DNA from: Alphaproteobacteria bacterium
GTDB taxonomy: Bacteria; Pseudomonadota; Alphaproteobacteria; CACIAM-22H2
Assembly (NCBI GenBank): GCA_017308135.1
Contig: JAFKFM010000007.1
Span: 514,001-578,000, forward strand
Direction of reading: 5' to 3'
Length of the DNA stretch: 64,000 nucleotides
The notes beneath the pieces were generated by a model. It was given only the letters and a program-made list of their open reading frames with translations. It had not been told where the DNA came from and searched no databases. Each line of letters opens with the position of its first letter. The first letter of the stretch is position 1. The position numbers were made by a program, and so were the translations under genes. Of this stretch, positions 27,451 through 36,976 are shown in pieces.

Positions 27451-28743
27451 ATGGGTATTTCTCGTCGTCGTCTATTGGGCACCGCCGTTGGTGGCGCCGC
27501 GATTCTGCACTACGGCCGTATGGGCGCATTCGCCCAGGCGCCGACGATCAAGATCGGCATTCTCCACTCGCTGTCGGGCACGATGGCGATTTCGGAGACG
27601 ACGTTGAAAGACGTCATGCTGATGCTGATCGAGGAGCAGAACAAGAAGGGCGGCGTTCTGGGCCGCAAGCTCGAAGCGGTGGTCGCCGACCCCGCGTCGA
27701 ACTGGCCGCTGTTCGCCGAAAAGGCGCGCGAACTGATCGCGCGCGACAAGGTCGCCGCGACGTTCGGCTGCTGGACCTCGGTCAGCCGCAAGTCGGTGCT
27801 GCCGGTGTTCAAGGAACTCAACAACATCCTCTTCTACCCCGTGCAGTACGAGGGCGAGGAGAGCGAGCGCAACGTGTTCTACACGGGTGCCGCGCCGAAC
27901 CAGCAGGCCATTCCGGCCGTCGACTATCTGATGTCGAAGGACGGCGGCGAGGTGAAGCGCTGGGTCCTCGCGGGTACGGACTATGTCTATCCGCGCACGA
28001 CCAACAAGATTCTCGAAGCGTATCTCAAGTCGAAGGGTGTCGCCGACGCCGACATCATGATCAACTACACGCCGTTCGGCCATGCCGACTGGCAGACGAT
28101 CGTGTCGAGCATCAAGACCTTCGGCGCCGCCGGCAAGAAGACCGCCGTGGTGTCGACGATCAACGGCGACGCCAACGTTCCCTTCTACAAGGAACTCGGC
28201 AACCAGGGCATCAAGGCGACGGACATTCCCGTCGTCGCGTTCTCGGTCGGCGAAGAGGAACTCGCCGGCATCGATACGAAGCCGCTGCTCGGCCATCTCG
28301 CCGCCTGGAACTATTTCCAGTCGGTCAAGAACCCGATCAATGACGCCTTCATCAAGGAATGGCAGGCCTTCACCAAGAACCCGAAGCGCGTGACCAACGA
28401 TCCGATGGAAGCGCATTTCATCGGCTTCAATATGTGGGTGAAGGCGGTCGAGGCGGCCAAGTCGGTCGATCCGGACGCCGTCATCAAGGCGCTGCCGGGC
28501 ACCAAGGCGCCGAACCTGACCGGCGGCATTTCCGAAATGCTGCCCAACCACCACATCACGAAGCCCGTGATGATCGGCGAAGTCCGCGCGGACGGTCAGT
28601 TCGACGTGGTGTGGCAGACCAAGGATCTGGTCCCCGGCGACGCGTGGTCCAAGCATCTCGACGGGTCGAAGGACCTGATCGGCGATTGGGTGACGCGCAA
28701 CTGCGGCAACTTCAACACCAAGACGAACACCTGCGGCAGCTGA
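27451..28743 (+). CDS. urtA: Urea ABC transporter substrate-binding protein UrtA
   Basis: A 430-residue periplasmic urea-binding protein. It begins with a twin-arginine-like leader, SRRRLLGTAVGGAA, so Tat export is likely. Family sequences include KIGILHSLSGTMAISETTLKD, FGCWTSVSRKSVLPVFKELNNILFYPVQYEGEE and SVGEEELAGIDTKPLLGH. These match UrtA rather than branched-chain amino-acid binding proteins. It is the first gene of urtABCDE, behind a sigma-54 promoter. Confidence 0.95.
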   Translation: MGISRRRLLGTAVGGAAILHYGRMGAFAQAPTIKIGILHSLSGTMAISETTLKDVMLMLIEEQNKKGGVLGRKLEAVVADPASNWPLFAEKARELIARDKVAATFGCWTSVSRKSVLPVFKELNNILFYPVQYEGEESERNVFYTGAAPNQQAIPAVDYLMSKDGGEVKRWVLAGTDYVYPRTTNKILEAYLKSKGVADADIMINYTPFGHADWQTIVSSIKTFGAAGKKTAVVSTINGDANVPFYKELGNQGIKATDIPVVAFSVGEEELAGIDTKPLLGHLAAWNYFQSVKNPINDAFIKEWQAFTKNPKRVTNDPMEAHFIGFNMWVKAVEAAKSVDPDAVIKALPGTKAPNLTGGISEMLPNHHITKPVMIGEVRADGQFDVVWQTKDLVPGDAWSKHLDGSKDLIGDWVTRNCGNFNTKTNTCGS

Positions 28744-28755
28744 GAAGCGACGCTG

Positions 28756-30411
28756 GTGAATCATCGTCATACGACGTTGCGGGACCGGGCGCGCGCTATC
28801 GCGCCCGGTCTTGCGTCCCCGGTGCTTCTGGCATTGGCGGTCCTGTTCCTACTGACATGCTTGGCGGCCTTGCCCGCGCGCGCGCAGGATTACAACGCCG
28901 CCCTCGACAAATTCCTGTCGGATTCCTTTTCGGATACCGAAGCCGGGATCGCGGGCGTGCAAGCCGCCGGCGATCCGCGCGGCGTTCCCGTCATCGAAGC
29001 GCTGCTCGACCGGCGCTTGCTGGTCAACGAAGCGGCCAAGGCGATCGTCTATCGCGACCGCGCGGGCGCCACGTTCGATGCGCGCACCGGCGAACCTGCC
29101 GCCGCCCCCGATAGCCCCACGACCGTGCGTCTCAACAACCGTCTGCGCGGCATCGCGCAAGCGGCGATGGGCGCCATGACCCTTTTGTCGCCCGATCCCG
29201 TGCGCCGCCGTCAAGCGGCCGAGGCCGTGTTCCGCTCGCGCGACGCGTCCGCCCTGCCGGCCATCGATCAGGCCTTGGCGCGCGAAACCCTGCCCAGCGT
29301 GCGCGAGGCGCTGCGTCTGGCGCGCGCGGCGATCGTGCTGACCGACGACGCGACGCCGATGGCCGATCGCATCGCGGCCGTCGATATCGTATCGGCGTCC
29401 GCCGATCGCGACCGGATCGGTTTGCTGCGCCAAGTCATGAACCGCGCGCCGGCCGAGTTGAAACCCGCCCTCGAAGCCGGGATCGCGAAGATCGAGAACG
29501 TGCTGAAGATGCGCGAAATCGCGCAGACCTTCTGGTTCGGTCTGTCGCTCGGTTCGGTGCTGCTGCTCGCCGCCATCGGCCTTGCCATCACCTTCGGCGT
29601 GATGGGCGTCATCAACATGGCGCATGGCGAGATGGTGATGATCGGCGCCTATGTCACCTTCATGGTGCAGGAGACGATCCGCGCGTCGGCACCGCATCTG
29701 TTCGATTATTCGCTGCTGATTGCGCTGCCGCTCGCCTTTTTCGTCGCGGGCGCCATCGGCGTGGCGATCGAACGCGGCATCATCCGCTTCCTCTATGGCC
29801 GGCCGCTCGAAACGCTGCTCGCCACGTTCGGCGTGTCGCTGTTCCTGCAACAGGGGGTGCGCACCATCTTCGGGCCGACGAACCGCGAAGTCGGGGCGCC
29901 CGGCTTCATGTCGGGCTATTTCGAGTTCTTCGGCCTGCAGATCACCTATGGCCGCTTGTGGATCGTCGTCTTCGCGATCTTCGTCTTCGCGATGCTGCTG
30001 CTGGTGCTGAAGGGCACGTCGCTGGGCCTGCATATGCGCGCGGTCACGCAGAACCGGCGCATGGCGGCGTCGATGGGCATTCGCACCGGCTTCGTCGATG
30101 CGATGACTTTCGGCCTCGGCTCGGGCATCGCCGGGATCGCGGGCGTGGCGCTGAGCCAAATCGACAATGTCAGCCCCAATCTCGGGCAGGGCTATATCAT
30201 CGACAGCTTCATGGTCGTCGTGTTCGGCGGTGTCGGCAACCTCTGGGGCACGCTGGTCGCGGCGCTGTCGCTCGGCGTGGCCAACAAGCTGCTCGAGCCC
30301 TTCGCGGGCGCGGTACTGGGCAAGATCCTGATCCTGGTGCTGCTGATCCTGTTCATCCAGAAACGTCCGCGCGGGTTGTTCGCGCTCAAAGGCCGGGCCG
30401 TCGAACAATGA
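28756..30411 (+). CDS. urtB: Urea ABC transporter permease UrtB
   Basis: A 551-residue permease with the UrtB layout: a signal-like segment, a periplasmic helical domain of about 200 residues, then a LivH-type membrane domain from about residue 255. Key stretches are GLAITFGVMGVINMAHGEMVMIGAY, RPLETLLATFGVSLFLQQGVRTIFGPTNR and VVVFGGVGNLWGTLVAA. The best start is GTG at 28756; an in-frame GTG at 28822 would remove 22 residues and would put the hairpin at 28783-28810 in a non-coding gap. The stop overlaps urtC by 4 bp. Confidence 0.93.
   Translation: MNHRHTTLRDRARAIAPGLASPVLLALAVLFLLTCLAALPARAQDYNAALDKFLSDSFSDTEAGIAGVQAAGDPRGVPVIEALLDRRLLVNEAAKAIVYRDRAGATFDARTGEPAAAPDSPTTVRLNNRLRGIAQAAMGAMTLLSPDPVRRRQAAEAVFRSRDASALPAIDQALARETLPSVREALRLARAAIVLTDDATPMADRIAAVDIVSASADRDRIGLLRQVMNRAPAELKPALEAGIAKIENVLKMREIAQTFWFGLSLGSVLLLAAIGLAITFGVMGVINMAHGEMVMIGAYVTFMVQETIRASAPHLFDYSLLIALPLAFFVAGAIGVAIERGIIRFLYGRPLETLLATFGVSLFLQQGVRTIFGPTNREVGAPGFMSGYFEFFGLQITYGRLWIVVFAIFVFAMLLLVLKGTSLGLHMRAVTQNRRMAASMGIRTGFVDAMTFGLGSGIAGIAGVALSQIDNVSPNLGQGYIIDSFMVVVFGGVGNLWGTLVAALSLGVANKLLEPFAGAVLGKILILVLLILFIQKRPRGLFALKGRAVEQ
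28783..28810 (+). promoter_or_regulatory. Strong hairpin at the urtA-urtB junction
   Basis: GACCGGGCGCG and CGCGCCCGGTC form a perfect 11-bp stem with a 6-nt loop, starting 40 nt after the urtA stop. No U-tract follows. It resembles stabilising or attenuating hairpins placed after solute-binding-protein genes. It falls within urtB if the upstream GTG is used. Confidence 0.55.
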
Positions 30412-31538
30412 TCGCCGCGTTGCTTGCCGAAAAACTCGACGGGCGCGGGAAGATCTTTTTGATCTTCCTGGCGCTGCTCGCCGTCCTGGTGCCGATCTGC
30501 AATCTGTTCGTGCCCGCAGGCTCGGCCTTCCATATCGGCACCGGCACGGTCGTGCTGATGGGCAAATGGCTGTGCTACGCGATGCTGGCCGTCGCCCTCG
30601 ATCTCGTCTGGGGCTATTGCGGCATTCTCTCGCTCGGTCACGGCGCGTTCTTCGCGCTGGGCGGCTATGCGATGGGCATGTACCTCATGCGCCAGATCGG
30701 CACGCGCGGCGTTTATGGCCATCCGATCCTGCCGGATTTCATGGTCTTCCTGAATTGGACCGAGCTGCCCGTCGCGTGGTGGGGCTTCCAGAACCCGTTC
30801 TACGCGATGTTCATGGTGCTGGCGGTGCCCGGCGCGCTCGCCTTCGTGTTCGGCTGGTTCGCCTTCCGCAGCCGCGTCACGGGCGTATATCTGTCGATCA
30901 TCACCCAGGCGCTGACCTATGCGCTGCTGCTCGCCTTCTTCCGCAACGATATGGGGTTCGGCGGCAATAACGGCCTGACCGATTTCAAGGACATCTTCGG
31001 CTTCAACGTCCAGTCGGGCGGCACGCGCATGGTGCTGTTCCTGGCGAGCGTCGCGGGTCTCGTGCTTGCCTTCCTGATCGCGCGTTTCATGGTTACGTCG
31101 ACCTTCGGCAAAGTGCTGGTCGCGATCCGCGACGGCGAAAGCCGGACGCGGTTCTTGGGCTACCGGGTTGAGCGCTTCAAGCTGCTGGTCTTCGTCGTCT
31201 CGGCGATGATGGCGGGCGTGGCGGGGGCCCTTTACGTACCGCAAGTCGGCATCATCAACCCGTCGGAATTCTCGCCGATCAACTCGATCGAAGCGGTCGT
31301 GTGGGTCGCGATGGGCGGGCGCGGCACGCTGGTCGGTGCGGCGATCGGGGCGGGCATCGTCAACGCGCTGAAGACGACCTTCACCACCGGCGCCTTGGCG
31401 CCGTATTGGCTGTTCGTGCTGGGTGCCTTGTTCGTGCTCGTCACCGTCGCCTTGCCCGCGGGCATTCTGGGGGCGGCCGAAGGCCTCATCAAGCGCTTGC
31501 GCGGATCGGGTTCGCCCGCCCGCAAGCCGGCCGAATGA
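30408..31538 (+). CDS. urtC: Urea ABC transporter permease UrtC
   Basis: A 376-residue LivM-type membrane permease. After a first helix near residues 17-35 come LDLVWGYCGILSLGHGAFFALGGYAMGMYLMRQ, SRVTGVYLSIITQALTYALLLAFFRNDMGFGGNNGLTDFKDI (diagnostic for UrtC) and the coupling region RDGESRTRFLGYRVE. It pairs with UrtB. The ATG at 30408 overlaps the urtB stop as ATGA. Confidence 0.94.
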   Translation: MIAALLAEKLDGRGKIFLIFLALLAVLVPICNLFVPAGSAFHIGTGTVVLMGKWLCYAMLAVALDLVWGYCGILSLGHGAFFALGGYAMGMYLMRQIGTRGVYGHPILPDFMVFLNWTELPVAWWGFQNPFYAMFMVLAVPGALAFVFGWFAFRSRVTGVYLSIITQALTYALLLAFFRNDMGFGGNNGLTDFKDIFGFNVQSGGTRMVLFLASVAGLVLAFLIARFMVTSTFGKVLVAIRDGESRTRFLGYRVERFKLLVFVVSAMMAGVAGALYVPQVGIINPSEFSPINSIEAVVWVAMGGRGTLVGAAIGAGIVNALKTTFTTGALAPYWLFVLGALFVLVTVALPAGILGAAEGLIKRLRGSGSPARKPAE

Positions 31539-31548
31539 GGGCACGGAT

Positions 31549-32304
31549 ATGAACACCCCAGTCGTTCGCGCGCTCCTTTATCTCGACGGCGTCAACGTCA
31601 CCTTCGACGGCTTCCGCGCCTTGCGCTCGCTGTCGCTGACGGTCGAAACCGGCGCCATGCGCGCCATCATCGGCCCCAACGGGGCGGGCAAGACCACGAT
31701 GATGGATGTCATCACCGGCAAGACGAAGCCCGACAACGGCGACGTGTTGTTCGCCGACGGCACGGTGGATTTGACGCGCCACGACGAAGCCTCGATCGCG
31801 GAACTGGGAATCGGGCGGAAATTCCAGAAGCCGACCGTGTTCGAAAGCCATACGGTCGCGGACAACGTGCTGCTCGCCACGGCGGGCCCGCGCGGCGCGT
31901 TCTCGTCGCTGTGGGGCGCGCGCGCGCGCGTCGAGCGCGAACGTATCGACGAGGCGCTGGAAACCGTGCGCTTGCTCGCCCATCGCGACCGGCGGGCGGG
32001 CGAATTGTCGCACGGTCAGAAGCAATGGCTGGAGATCGCCATGCTGCTCGCCCAGAACCCGAAGCTGCTGTTGGTCGACGAGCCGGTCGCGGGCATGACC
32101 GACGCGGAAACCGAGACGACGGCCGAGCTGCTGCGCGAGATCAACCGCGACCACACCGTGGTCGTGGTCGAGCACGATATGAGTTTCGTGCGCGCGCTCG
32201 ATTGCCGTGTCACCTGTCTGCACGAAGGATCCGTGCTCGCCGAGGGCTCGATCGACACGGTCGCGTCGAACGAGCGCGTCATCGAAGTCTATCTGGGGCG
32301 CTGA
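31549..32304 (+). CDS. urtD: Urea ABC transporter ATP-binding protein UrtD
   Basis: A 251-residue LivG-type ATPase. Walker A GPNGAGKTT is at 42-50; the Q-loop is in GIGRKFQKPTVFE; the signature is LSHGQKQWLEIA; and Walker B is LLLVDEPVAGMTDAE. The GRKFQKPTVFE and HGQKQWLEI wording is typical of UrtD. The ATG at 31549 lies 10 bp after urtC, following a weak GGAT ribosome site. Confidence 0.94.
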   Translation: MNTPVVRALLYLDGVNVTFDGFRALRSLSLTVETGAMRAIIGPNGAGKTTMMDVITGKTKPDNGDVLFADGTVDLTRHDEASIAELGIGRKFQKPTVFESHTVADNVLLATAGPRGAFSSLWGARARVERERIDEALETVRLLAHRDRRAGELSHGQKQWLEIAMLLAQNPKLLLVDEPVAGMTDAETETTAELLREINRDHTVVVVEHDMSFVRALDCRVTCLHEGSVLAEGSIDTVASNERVIEVYLGR

Positions 32305-32309
32305 GCAGC

Positions 32310-33005
32310 ATGTTGGCCGTCGACAAGATCGATCTCCATTACGGCCAGGCGCAGGCCTTGCGCGGCATCTCGATCGAAGCGCATTTCGGCGAAGTGTGCT
32401 GCGTGCTGGGCCGCAACGGGGTGGGCAAAAGCTCGCTGTTGCGCGCCATCACCGGCCAGCGCGGCATTTCGGCCGGTTCGATCACTTTCGAAGGCAAACG
32501 CATCGACGCGATGGCGCCCGAAGATCGCGCGCGTGCGGGCATCGCTTACGTGCCGCAGGGCCGCGAGATTTTCGCGATGCTGACGGTGAAGGAGAATCTC
32601 GAAACCGGCTTCGCGCCCTTGCCGCGCGGCCAGCGTTCGATCCCGGACGATCTCTTCGATCTGTTTCCGGTGCTGAAGGAAATGCTCGGGCGGCGCGGCG
32701 GCGATCTGTCCGGCGGCCAGCAGCAGCAATTGGCGATCGGCCGCGCGTTGACCATGCGCCCGAAGCTCCTCGTGCTCGACGAACCGACGGAGGGGATTCA
32801 GCCCTCGATCATCAAGGATATCGGCCGGACGATCGCTTATCTGCGCCAGCGCGGCGACATGGCGATCGTGCTGGTCGAGCAGTATTTCGACTTCGCCAAG
32901 GAACTCGCCGATCGCTGGTACGTGATGGAGCGCGGCGAGGTTTCCCTCGCCGGCACCAAGGCGAATATGGACGAAGACGAAATCCGCCGCCGGATGTCGG
33001 TTTAG
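32310..33005 (+). CDS. urtE: Urea ABC transporter ATP-binding protein UrtE
   Basis: A 231-residue LivF-type ATPase with Walker A GRNGVGKSS at 34-42, YVPQGREIFAMLTVKENLETG, signature LSGGQQQQLAIGRAL and Walker B LLVLDEPTEGIQPSIIKDIG. The GRNGVGKSSLLRAI and EGIQPSII wording is characteristic of UrtE. It ends the urt operon; its TAG overlaps the TAA of the convergent fsr by the shared bases TTAG. No urease genes are in the window. Confidence 0.94.
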   Translation: MLAVDKIDLHYGQAQALRGISIEAHFGEVCCVLGRNGVGKSSLLRAITGQRGISAGSITFEGKRIDAMAPEDRARAGIAYVPQGREIFAMLTVKENLETGFAPLPRGQRSIPDDLFDLFPVLKEMLGRRGGDLSGGQQQQLAIGRALTMRPKLLVLDEPTEGIQPSIIKDIGRTIAYLRQRGDMAIVLVEQYFDFAKELADRWYVMERGEVSLAGTKANMDEDEIRRRMSV

Positions 33006-34279
33006 GCGGCGGCTTTCTTCGCGACGCGCGAGGGCTGCGGCGGCAGGAAAATCGTCAGCAGCCCGATCGCCGGCAGATAGGCGCAGATCGCGTAGACGGT
33101 ATCGAGGCCGTGGATATCCGCGATCTCGCCCAGCGCCGCGGCGCCGATGCCGCCCAGCCCGAACGAGAAGCCGAAGAACACGCCGGCGACCAGGCCGACG
33201 CGGCCGGGGATCAATTCCTGCGCGTAAACCAGAATCGCCGAGAACGACGACGACATGATGAAGCCGACGATGAAGGCGAGGATCAGCGTCGCCTCGAACC
33301 CGACATAAGGCAGCACCAGCGAGAAGGGCAGCGCGCCGAGGATCGAGAACCAGATGATCGGCAAACGGCCGATGCGGTCGCCCAGCCACCCGCCGACGAG
33401 CGCCCCGATGGGCGCCGACAGCAGGAAGGAGAACAGCGCGTATTGCGCGGTCTGCACGTCCACGCCGAAACGGCCCATCAGGTAGAAGGTGAAGTAGGAC
33501 GTGAAGGCCGCCATGTAGAAGGTCTTGGAGAAGATCAGCGCCACCATCACGCTGACCGCGATCGCGACCTTGCGCTTGCCCAACGCGGCGGCCATATCGC
33601 CCGCCACCGCCGCGGCCGCACGTCCGGCGCGCGGCTTCATGTTGCGCGCGTACCAGCCGCCGATCCAGAACAGCACCGCCATGCCGACGAAGGCGGCGGC
33701 GGAGAACCAGGCGATGCTGCCTTGGCCATGCGGCAGCACGATCAACGCGGCGAGCAGCGGCCCGATGGCCGAGCCCGCGTTGCCGCCGACCTGAAACAGC
33801 GATTGCGCCAGGCCATGGCGCCCGCCCGACGCCTGGCGCGCGACGCGCGAGGCTTCGGGATGGAACACCGCCGAGCCGAGGCCGACGAGGCAGGCGGCGA
33901 GCAAGATCAGCGGATAGCTATGCGCTTGCGACAGCAGCAGCAAGCCGATCAGCGTCGAGCCCATGCCGATGGCGAGCGAATAGGGGCGCGGATTGCGGTC
34001 GGTGACGAAACCGATCACCGGCTGGAACATCGACGCGGTGATCTGGAAGGCCAGCGTGATCAAACCGATCTGCCCGAAATCCAGCCCATGCGCTTCCTTC
34101 AGGATCGGGTAGATCGCCGGGATCATCGACTGCATCGTGTCGTTCAGGAAGTGGCAGAACGACAGCGAAAACACGACCGCGAACGCGCCGTTGGCGGCGG
34201 TGGGCGCGATCTTCGGAGCGGCGAAATCGGCGGGGGAAGCGGTCAGGGTGGCGGTTTGGCCGCGCGTATCGTCGGGCAT
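33002..34279 (-). CDS. fsr: MFS efflux transporter, fosmidomycin-resistance (Fsr) type
   Basis: A 425-residue 12-helix major facilitator. The N-terminal part has SFCHFLNDTMQSMIPAIYPILKE, the signature opening of Fsr proteins, then GFVTDRNPRPY, GSAVFHPEASRVAR and GGWLGDRIGRLP. ATG at 34279 is chosen because GGAGAAA precedes it and homologous sequence starts there; the frame is open about 34 codons further. Family members export fosmidomycin and related phosphonates, but the natural substrate is unknown. Confidence 0.86.
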   Translation of the reverse strand: MPDDTRGQTATLTASPADFAAPKIAPTAANGAFAVVFSLSFCHFLNDTMQSMIPAIYPILKEAHGLDFGQIGLITLAFQITASMFQPVIGFVTDRNPRPYSLAIGMGSTLIGLLLLSQAHSYPLILLAACLVGLGSAVFHPEASRVARQASGGRHGLAQSLFQVGGNAGSAIGPLLAALIVLPHGQGSIAWFSAAAFVGMAVLFWIGGWYARNMKPRAGRAAAAVAGDMAAALGKRKVAIAVSVMVALIFSKTFYMAAFTSYFTFYLMGRFGVDVQTAQYALFSFLLSAPIGALVGGWLGDRIGRLPIIWFSILGALPFSLVLPYVGFEATLILAFIVGFIMSSSFSAILVYAQELIPGRVGLVAGVFFGFSFGLGGIGAAALGEIADIHGLDTVYAICAYLPAIGLLTIFLPPQPSRVAKKAAA

Positions 34280-34385
34280 GGGCTGTTTCTCCAGAGCCCC
34301 AAGAATTAATCTTTGCGACTCGCGCGCGTCGACCGCTATCGGCGCAACGCTGGTCCGCGCCGATTTATCAATATATTTCAAATGA

Positions 34386-36512
34386 TTATGACGGGGATCG
34401 CCAGCCCAACAAGCGCAGTGCGTTGAGCGTGACCAGCACCGTGGCGCCGGTATCGGCCAGAATCGCCGGCCACAGGCCGGTGATGCCCGCGATCGTGGTG
34501 CCGAGGAACACGATCTTCAAGCCGATGGCGATCGCCATGTTTTGCTTCACATTGGCAAGCGTGGCGCGCGACAGGCGCACGAGATCCACGATGCCGGACA
34601 CGCGATCCTTCACGATCGCGGCGTCGGCCGCTTCGAGTGCGGCGGCCGTGCCGCCGCCCATCGCGATGCCGACATTGGCGGCGGCGAGGGCGGGCGCATC
34701 GTTGATGCCGTCGCCGACCATCGCCACGCCGCCATAACGTTTCAGCGCATCGATCTCGGCGAGCTTCTGCGCCGGCGTGAGTTGCGCTTTGAAATCCATG
34801 CCCAAGGTTCCGGCGATCGCGGCGGCGGTGCGCGGATTGTCGCCCGTCAGCATCACCGCGCGTGGCCCCAGTGCGTGCAAGCGCGCGATGGCGACTTTCG
34901 CTTCGGCGCGCGGCTCGTCGCGCATCGCGATCGCGCCCAGCGCCGTCCCATTGCGATAGACGAGTGCAACGGTCTTGCCGTCGCGTTCCAGCGCGTCGAC
35001 GCCATCGGGCAAGGCGCGGCCCAATGTTGCGGCCCAAAACGGGCTGCCGATTTCCACCAGCGCGCCGTCGATGCGCGCGGTCACGCCCATGCCGGGTTCG
35101 GCGGTCGCGTCGCCGGCAGCGCGCAAAGCTAAGCCGCGCGTATGCGCCGCCGCGACGATGGCTTTGGCGAGCGGATGCGCCGAGCCCGCTTCGACGCTGG
35201 CGCCGAGCGTCAGCAATTCGTCTTCGGTGGTGTCCGGGGCCGGAATCGCATCGGTGACGCGCGGTTTGCCTTGGGTCAGCGTGCCGGTCTTGTCGAACGC
35301 GATCGTCGCCGCATGGCCGATCGCTTCCAGCGCAGCCCCGCCTTTGATCAGCAGACCGTTGCGGGCACCCGCCGACAGGCCCGACGCCATCGCGGCGGGC
35401 ACGGAGATGACCAGCGCACAGGGGCAGGCGACGAGCAGCACGGCAAGCCCGCGATAGATCCAAGTCGCCCATTCGCCGCCACCCAGCAGCGGCGGCAAAA
35501 CGGCGACGGCGAACGCCAACACCATCGCGGCGGGCGTCCAGATCGCGCTGAAGCGTTCGATGAAACGCTGTGTGGTCCCGCGCGACACGGCGGCGTCCTG
35601 CACCATGCGCGCGATGCGCGCGAGCGTGGAGTCCGGCCCCGCTTGCGTCACGCGCAGCACCAATGCCGCGTTCGCGTTGACGCTGCCCGCGACGACGTTG
35701 TCGCCGACCCCCCGCGCCACCGGCACGGATTCGCCGGTCACCGGGCTTTCGTCCAGCGCCGATGCGCCTTCGACGATCGCGCCGTCGCAGGGCACGCGCT
35801 CGCCCGGGCGCACGCGCACGATATCGCCCGCTTGCAGCTTTTCGGCGTCGATCGTTTCGTAATTGCCGTCCGCTTTGCGGCGCTGCGCCTCGCGCGGCAT
35901 CATCGCCACCAGCGATCGGATGCCCGCGCGCGCCCTTCCGGCGGCGACCCCTTCCAGCCATTCGCCGATGGCGAACAGCAGCACGACGATGGCGGATTCC
36001 GCCGCCGCCCCAATGATCACGGCGCCGATCGCGGCGACGCACATCAAGGTTTCGATGGAGAAGGGCGATCCGCCGCGCGCCAACGCGATTGCGCGTCGCC
36101 CGAACGGGATCAGCGCCAGCAGCGTGGCGCCGAGATAGAGAGTGTCCGCCCATTCGGGCAGCGCATAGGACGCGGCATAGGCGGCGGCGACGAGGGCGCC
36201 AAGCACGAAGACCAAGCGGAGCTTGGCGTTGCCGCGATCGTGGTCGATGCCGCCATGGTCATGATGATGATGCGCGCGGCGCTTCGCCGCCGGGGATTGG
36301 CGCGAGACGCCGTAGCCCAGCGCCGTCACCTGGACTTCGATGGCGTCGGCGGCCCCTTCGGGGGCCAAATCGAAACGCAAACGTTCGGCGATCAGATTGA
36401 CCTCGACGGCCGAAACGCCCGGCAGGCGCTCGACCGCCTTGGTCACTTTGGCGACGCAAGCCGCGCAATCCATCCCGCTCACTTGCCAGTCGTGTTTCGC
36501 CGCCGCGCCCAT
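34386..36512 (-). CDS. zntA: Zn/Cd/Pb-type P1B ATPase (ZntA/CadA)
   Basis: A 708-residue heavy-metal exporter. One N-terminal metal-binding domain has GMDCAAC at 13-19; a His-rich linker HHHHDHGGIDHD lies at 81-92. The catalytic core has TGES at 259-262, the membrane CPC motif at 363-365, phosphorylation DKTGT at 407-411, a SAHPLAKAI nucleotide-site motif and a GDGINDAPALA hinge. CPC plus the divergent SmtB-like zinc sensor favours Zn(II)/Cd(II) over copper. GGGA lies just before the ATG at 36512. Confidence 0.92.
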   Translation of the reverse strand: MGAAAKHDWQVSGMDCAACVAKVTKAVERLPGVSAVEVNLIAERLRFDLAPEGAADAIEVQVTALGYGVSRQSPAAKRRAHHHHDHGGIDHDRGNAKLRLVFVLGALVAAAYAASYALPEWADTLYLGATLLALIPFGRRAIALARGGSPFSIETLMCVAAIGAVIIGAAAESAIVVLLFAIGEWLEGVAAGRARAGIRSLVAMMPREAQRRKADGNYETIDAEKLQAGDIVRVRPGERVPCDGAIVEGASALDESPVTGESVPVARGVGDNVVAGSVNANAALVLRVTQAGPDSTLARIARMVQDAAVSRGTTQRFIERFSAIWTPAAMVLAFAVAVLPPLLGGGEWATWIYRGLAVLLVACPCALVISVPAAMASGLSAGARNGLLIKGGAALEAIGHAATIAFDKTGTLTQGKPRVTDAIPAPDTTEDELLTLGASVEAGSAHPLAKAIVAAAHTRGLALRAAGDATAEPGMGVTARIDGALVEIGSPFWAATLGRALPDGVDALERDGKTVALVYRNGTALGAIAMRDEPRAEAKVAIARLHALGPRAVMLTGDNPRTAAAIAGTLGMDFKAQLTPAQKLAEIDALKRYGGVAMVGDGINDAPALAAANVGIAMGGGTAAALEAADAAIVKDRVSGIVDLVRLSRATLANVKQNMAIAIGLKIVFLGTTIAGITGLWPAILADTGATVLVTLNALRLLGWRSPS

Positions 36513-36529
36513 CGCCGTTCCCTTTCAAT

Positions 36530-36549
36530 ATATGAATAGCTATTCATAT
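36530..36549. promoter_or_regulatory. ArsR/SmtB-type operator next to zntA
   Basis: ATATGAATAGCTATTCATAT is a perfect 20-bp palindrome 18-37 bp before zntA. Its TGAAnA-type half-sites match SmtB/CzrA/CadC operators. A TTGACT at 36562-36557 (minus strand) with TATTCA at 36538-36533 could be the zntA promoter, which the operator would cover. Confidence 0.75.
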
Positions 36550-36611
36550 GTTGTTGAGTCAAGGCGATACTGGGCGACGGCGGGCTTGACCGGCCAGCGC
36601 TTTGATAATAT

Positions 36612-36625
36612 TGAACATCTGTTCA
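36612..36625. promoter_or_regulatory. Second ArsR/SmtB-type operator, next to the regulator gene
   Basis: TGAACA-TC-TGTTCA is a perfect 6-2-6 dyad inside AT-rich sequence, 16 bp before the regulator ATG. It is the classical SmtB/CzrA core and suggests autoregulation. A TTGACC lies at 36586-36591, but its spacing to the AT-rich -10 region is unclear. Confidence 0.72.
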
Positions 36626-36641
36626 TTCGTTGGAAACGAAG

Positions 36642-36968
36642 ATGGCCCGCCCCCGCATCGGAATCCGCAAAGCCCAGGATCACGCCGCCGAGCTCGCGGA
36701 TCTGTTCCGCCTGCTCGGCGACACCACGCGCCTGCGCATCGTGTTGGAGTGCACGGCGTCCGAGCGTCCGGTGAACGAGATCGCGGAACGGCTGGGGCTC
36801 TCCGCCTCGCTCGTCAGCCATCATTTGCGCCTGCTGAAAGCCGCGCGCATCGTGCGCGCCGAACGCCAGGGCAAGCAGGTCTATTATTCGGCGGCCGACG
36901 ATCACATCACCCGCGTGGTGACCGACATGCTCGAGCATGTCCGCGAGCCGCGCCACGAGGACATCTGA
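36642..36968 (+). CDS. SmtB-like zinc-responsive ArsR-family repressor
   Basis: A 108-residue winged-helix repressor. The HTH is within EIAERLGLSASLVSHHLRLLKAARIV (about 46-71), followed by the wing. The last helix carries D86-x-H88 and H99-xx-E102, the exact spacing of the alpha-5 zinc site in SmtB, so Zn(II) sensing is well supported. ATG at 36642 is taken as start; a TTG at 36630 would add four residues. It is divergent from zntA with two matching operators between, so it should derepress the exporter when zinc is high. Confidence 0.88.
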   Translation: MARPRIGIRKAQDHAAELADLFRLLGDTTRLRIVLECTASERPVNEIAERLGLSASLVSHHLRLLKAARIVRAERQGKQVYYSAADDHITRVVTDMLEHVREPRHEDI

Positions 36969-36976
36969 TTAAAGCG

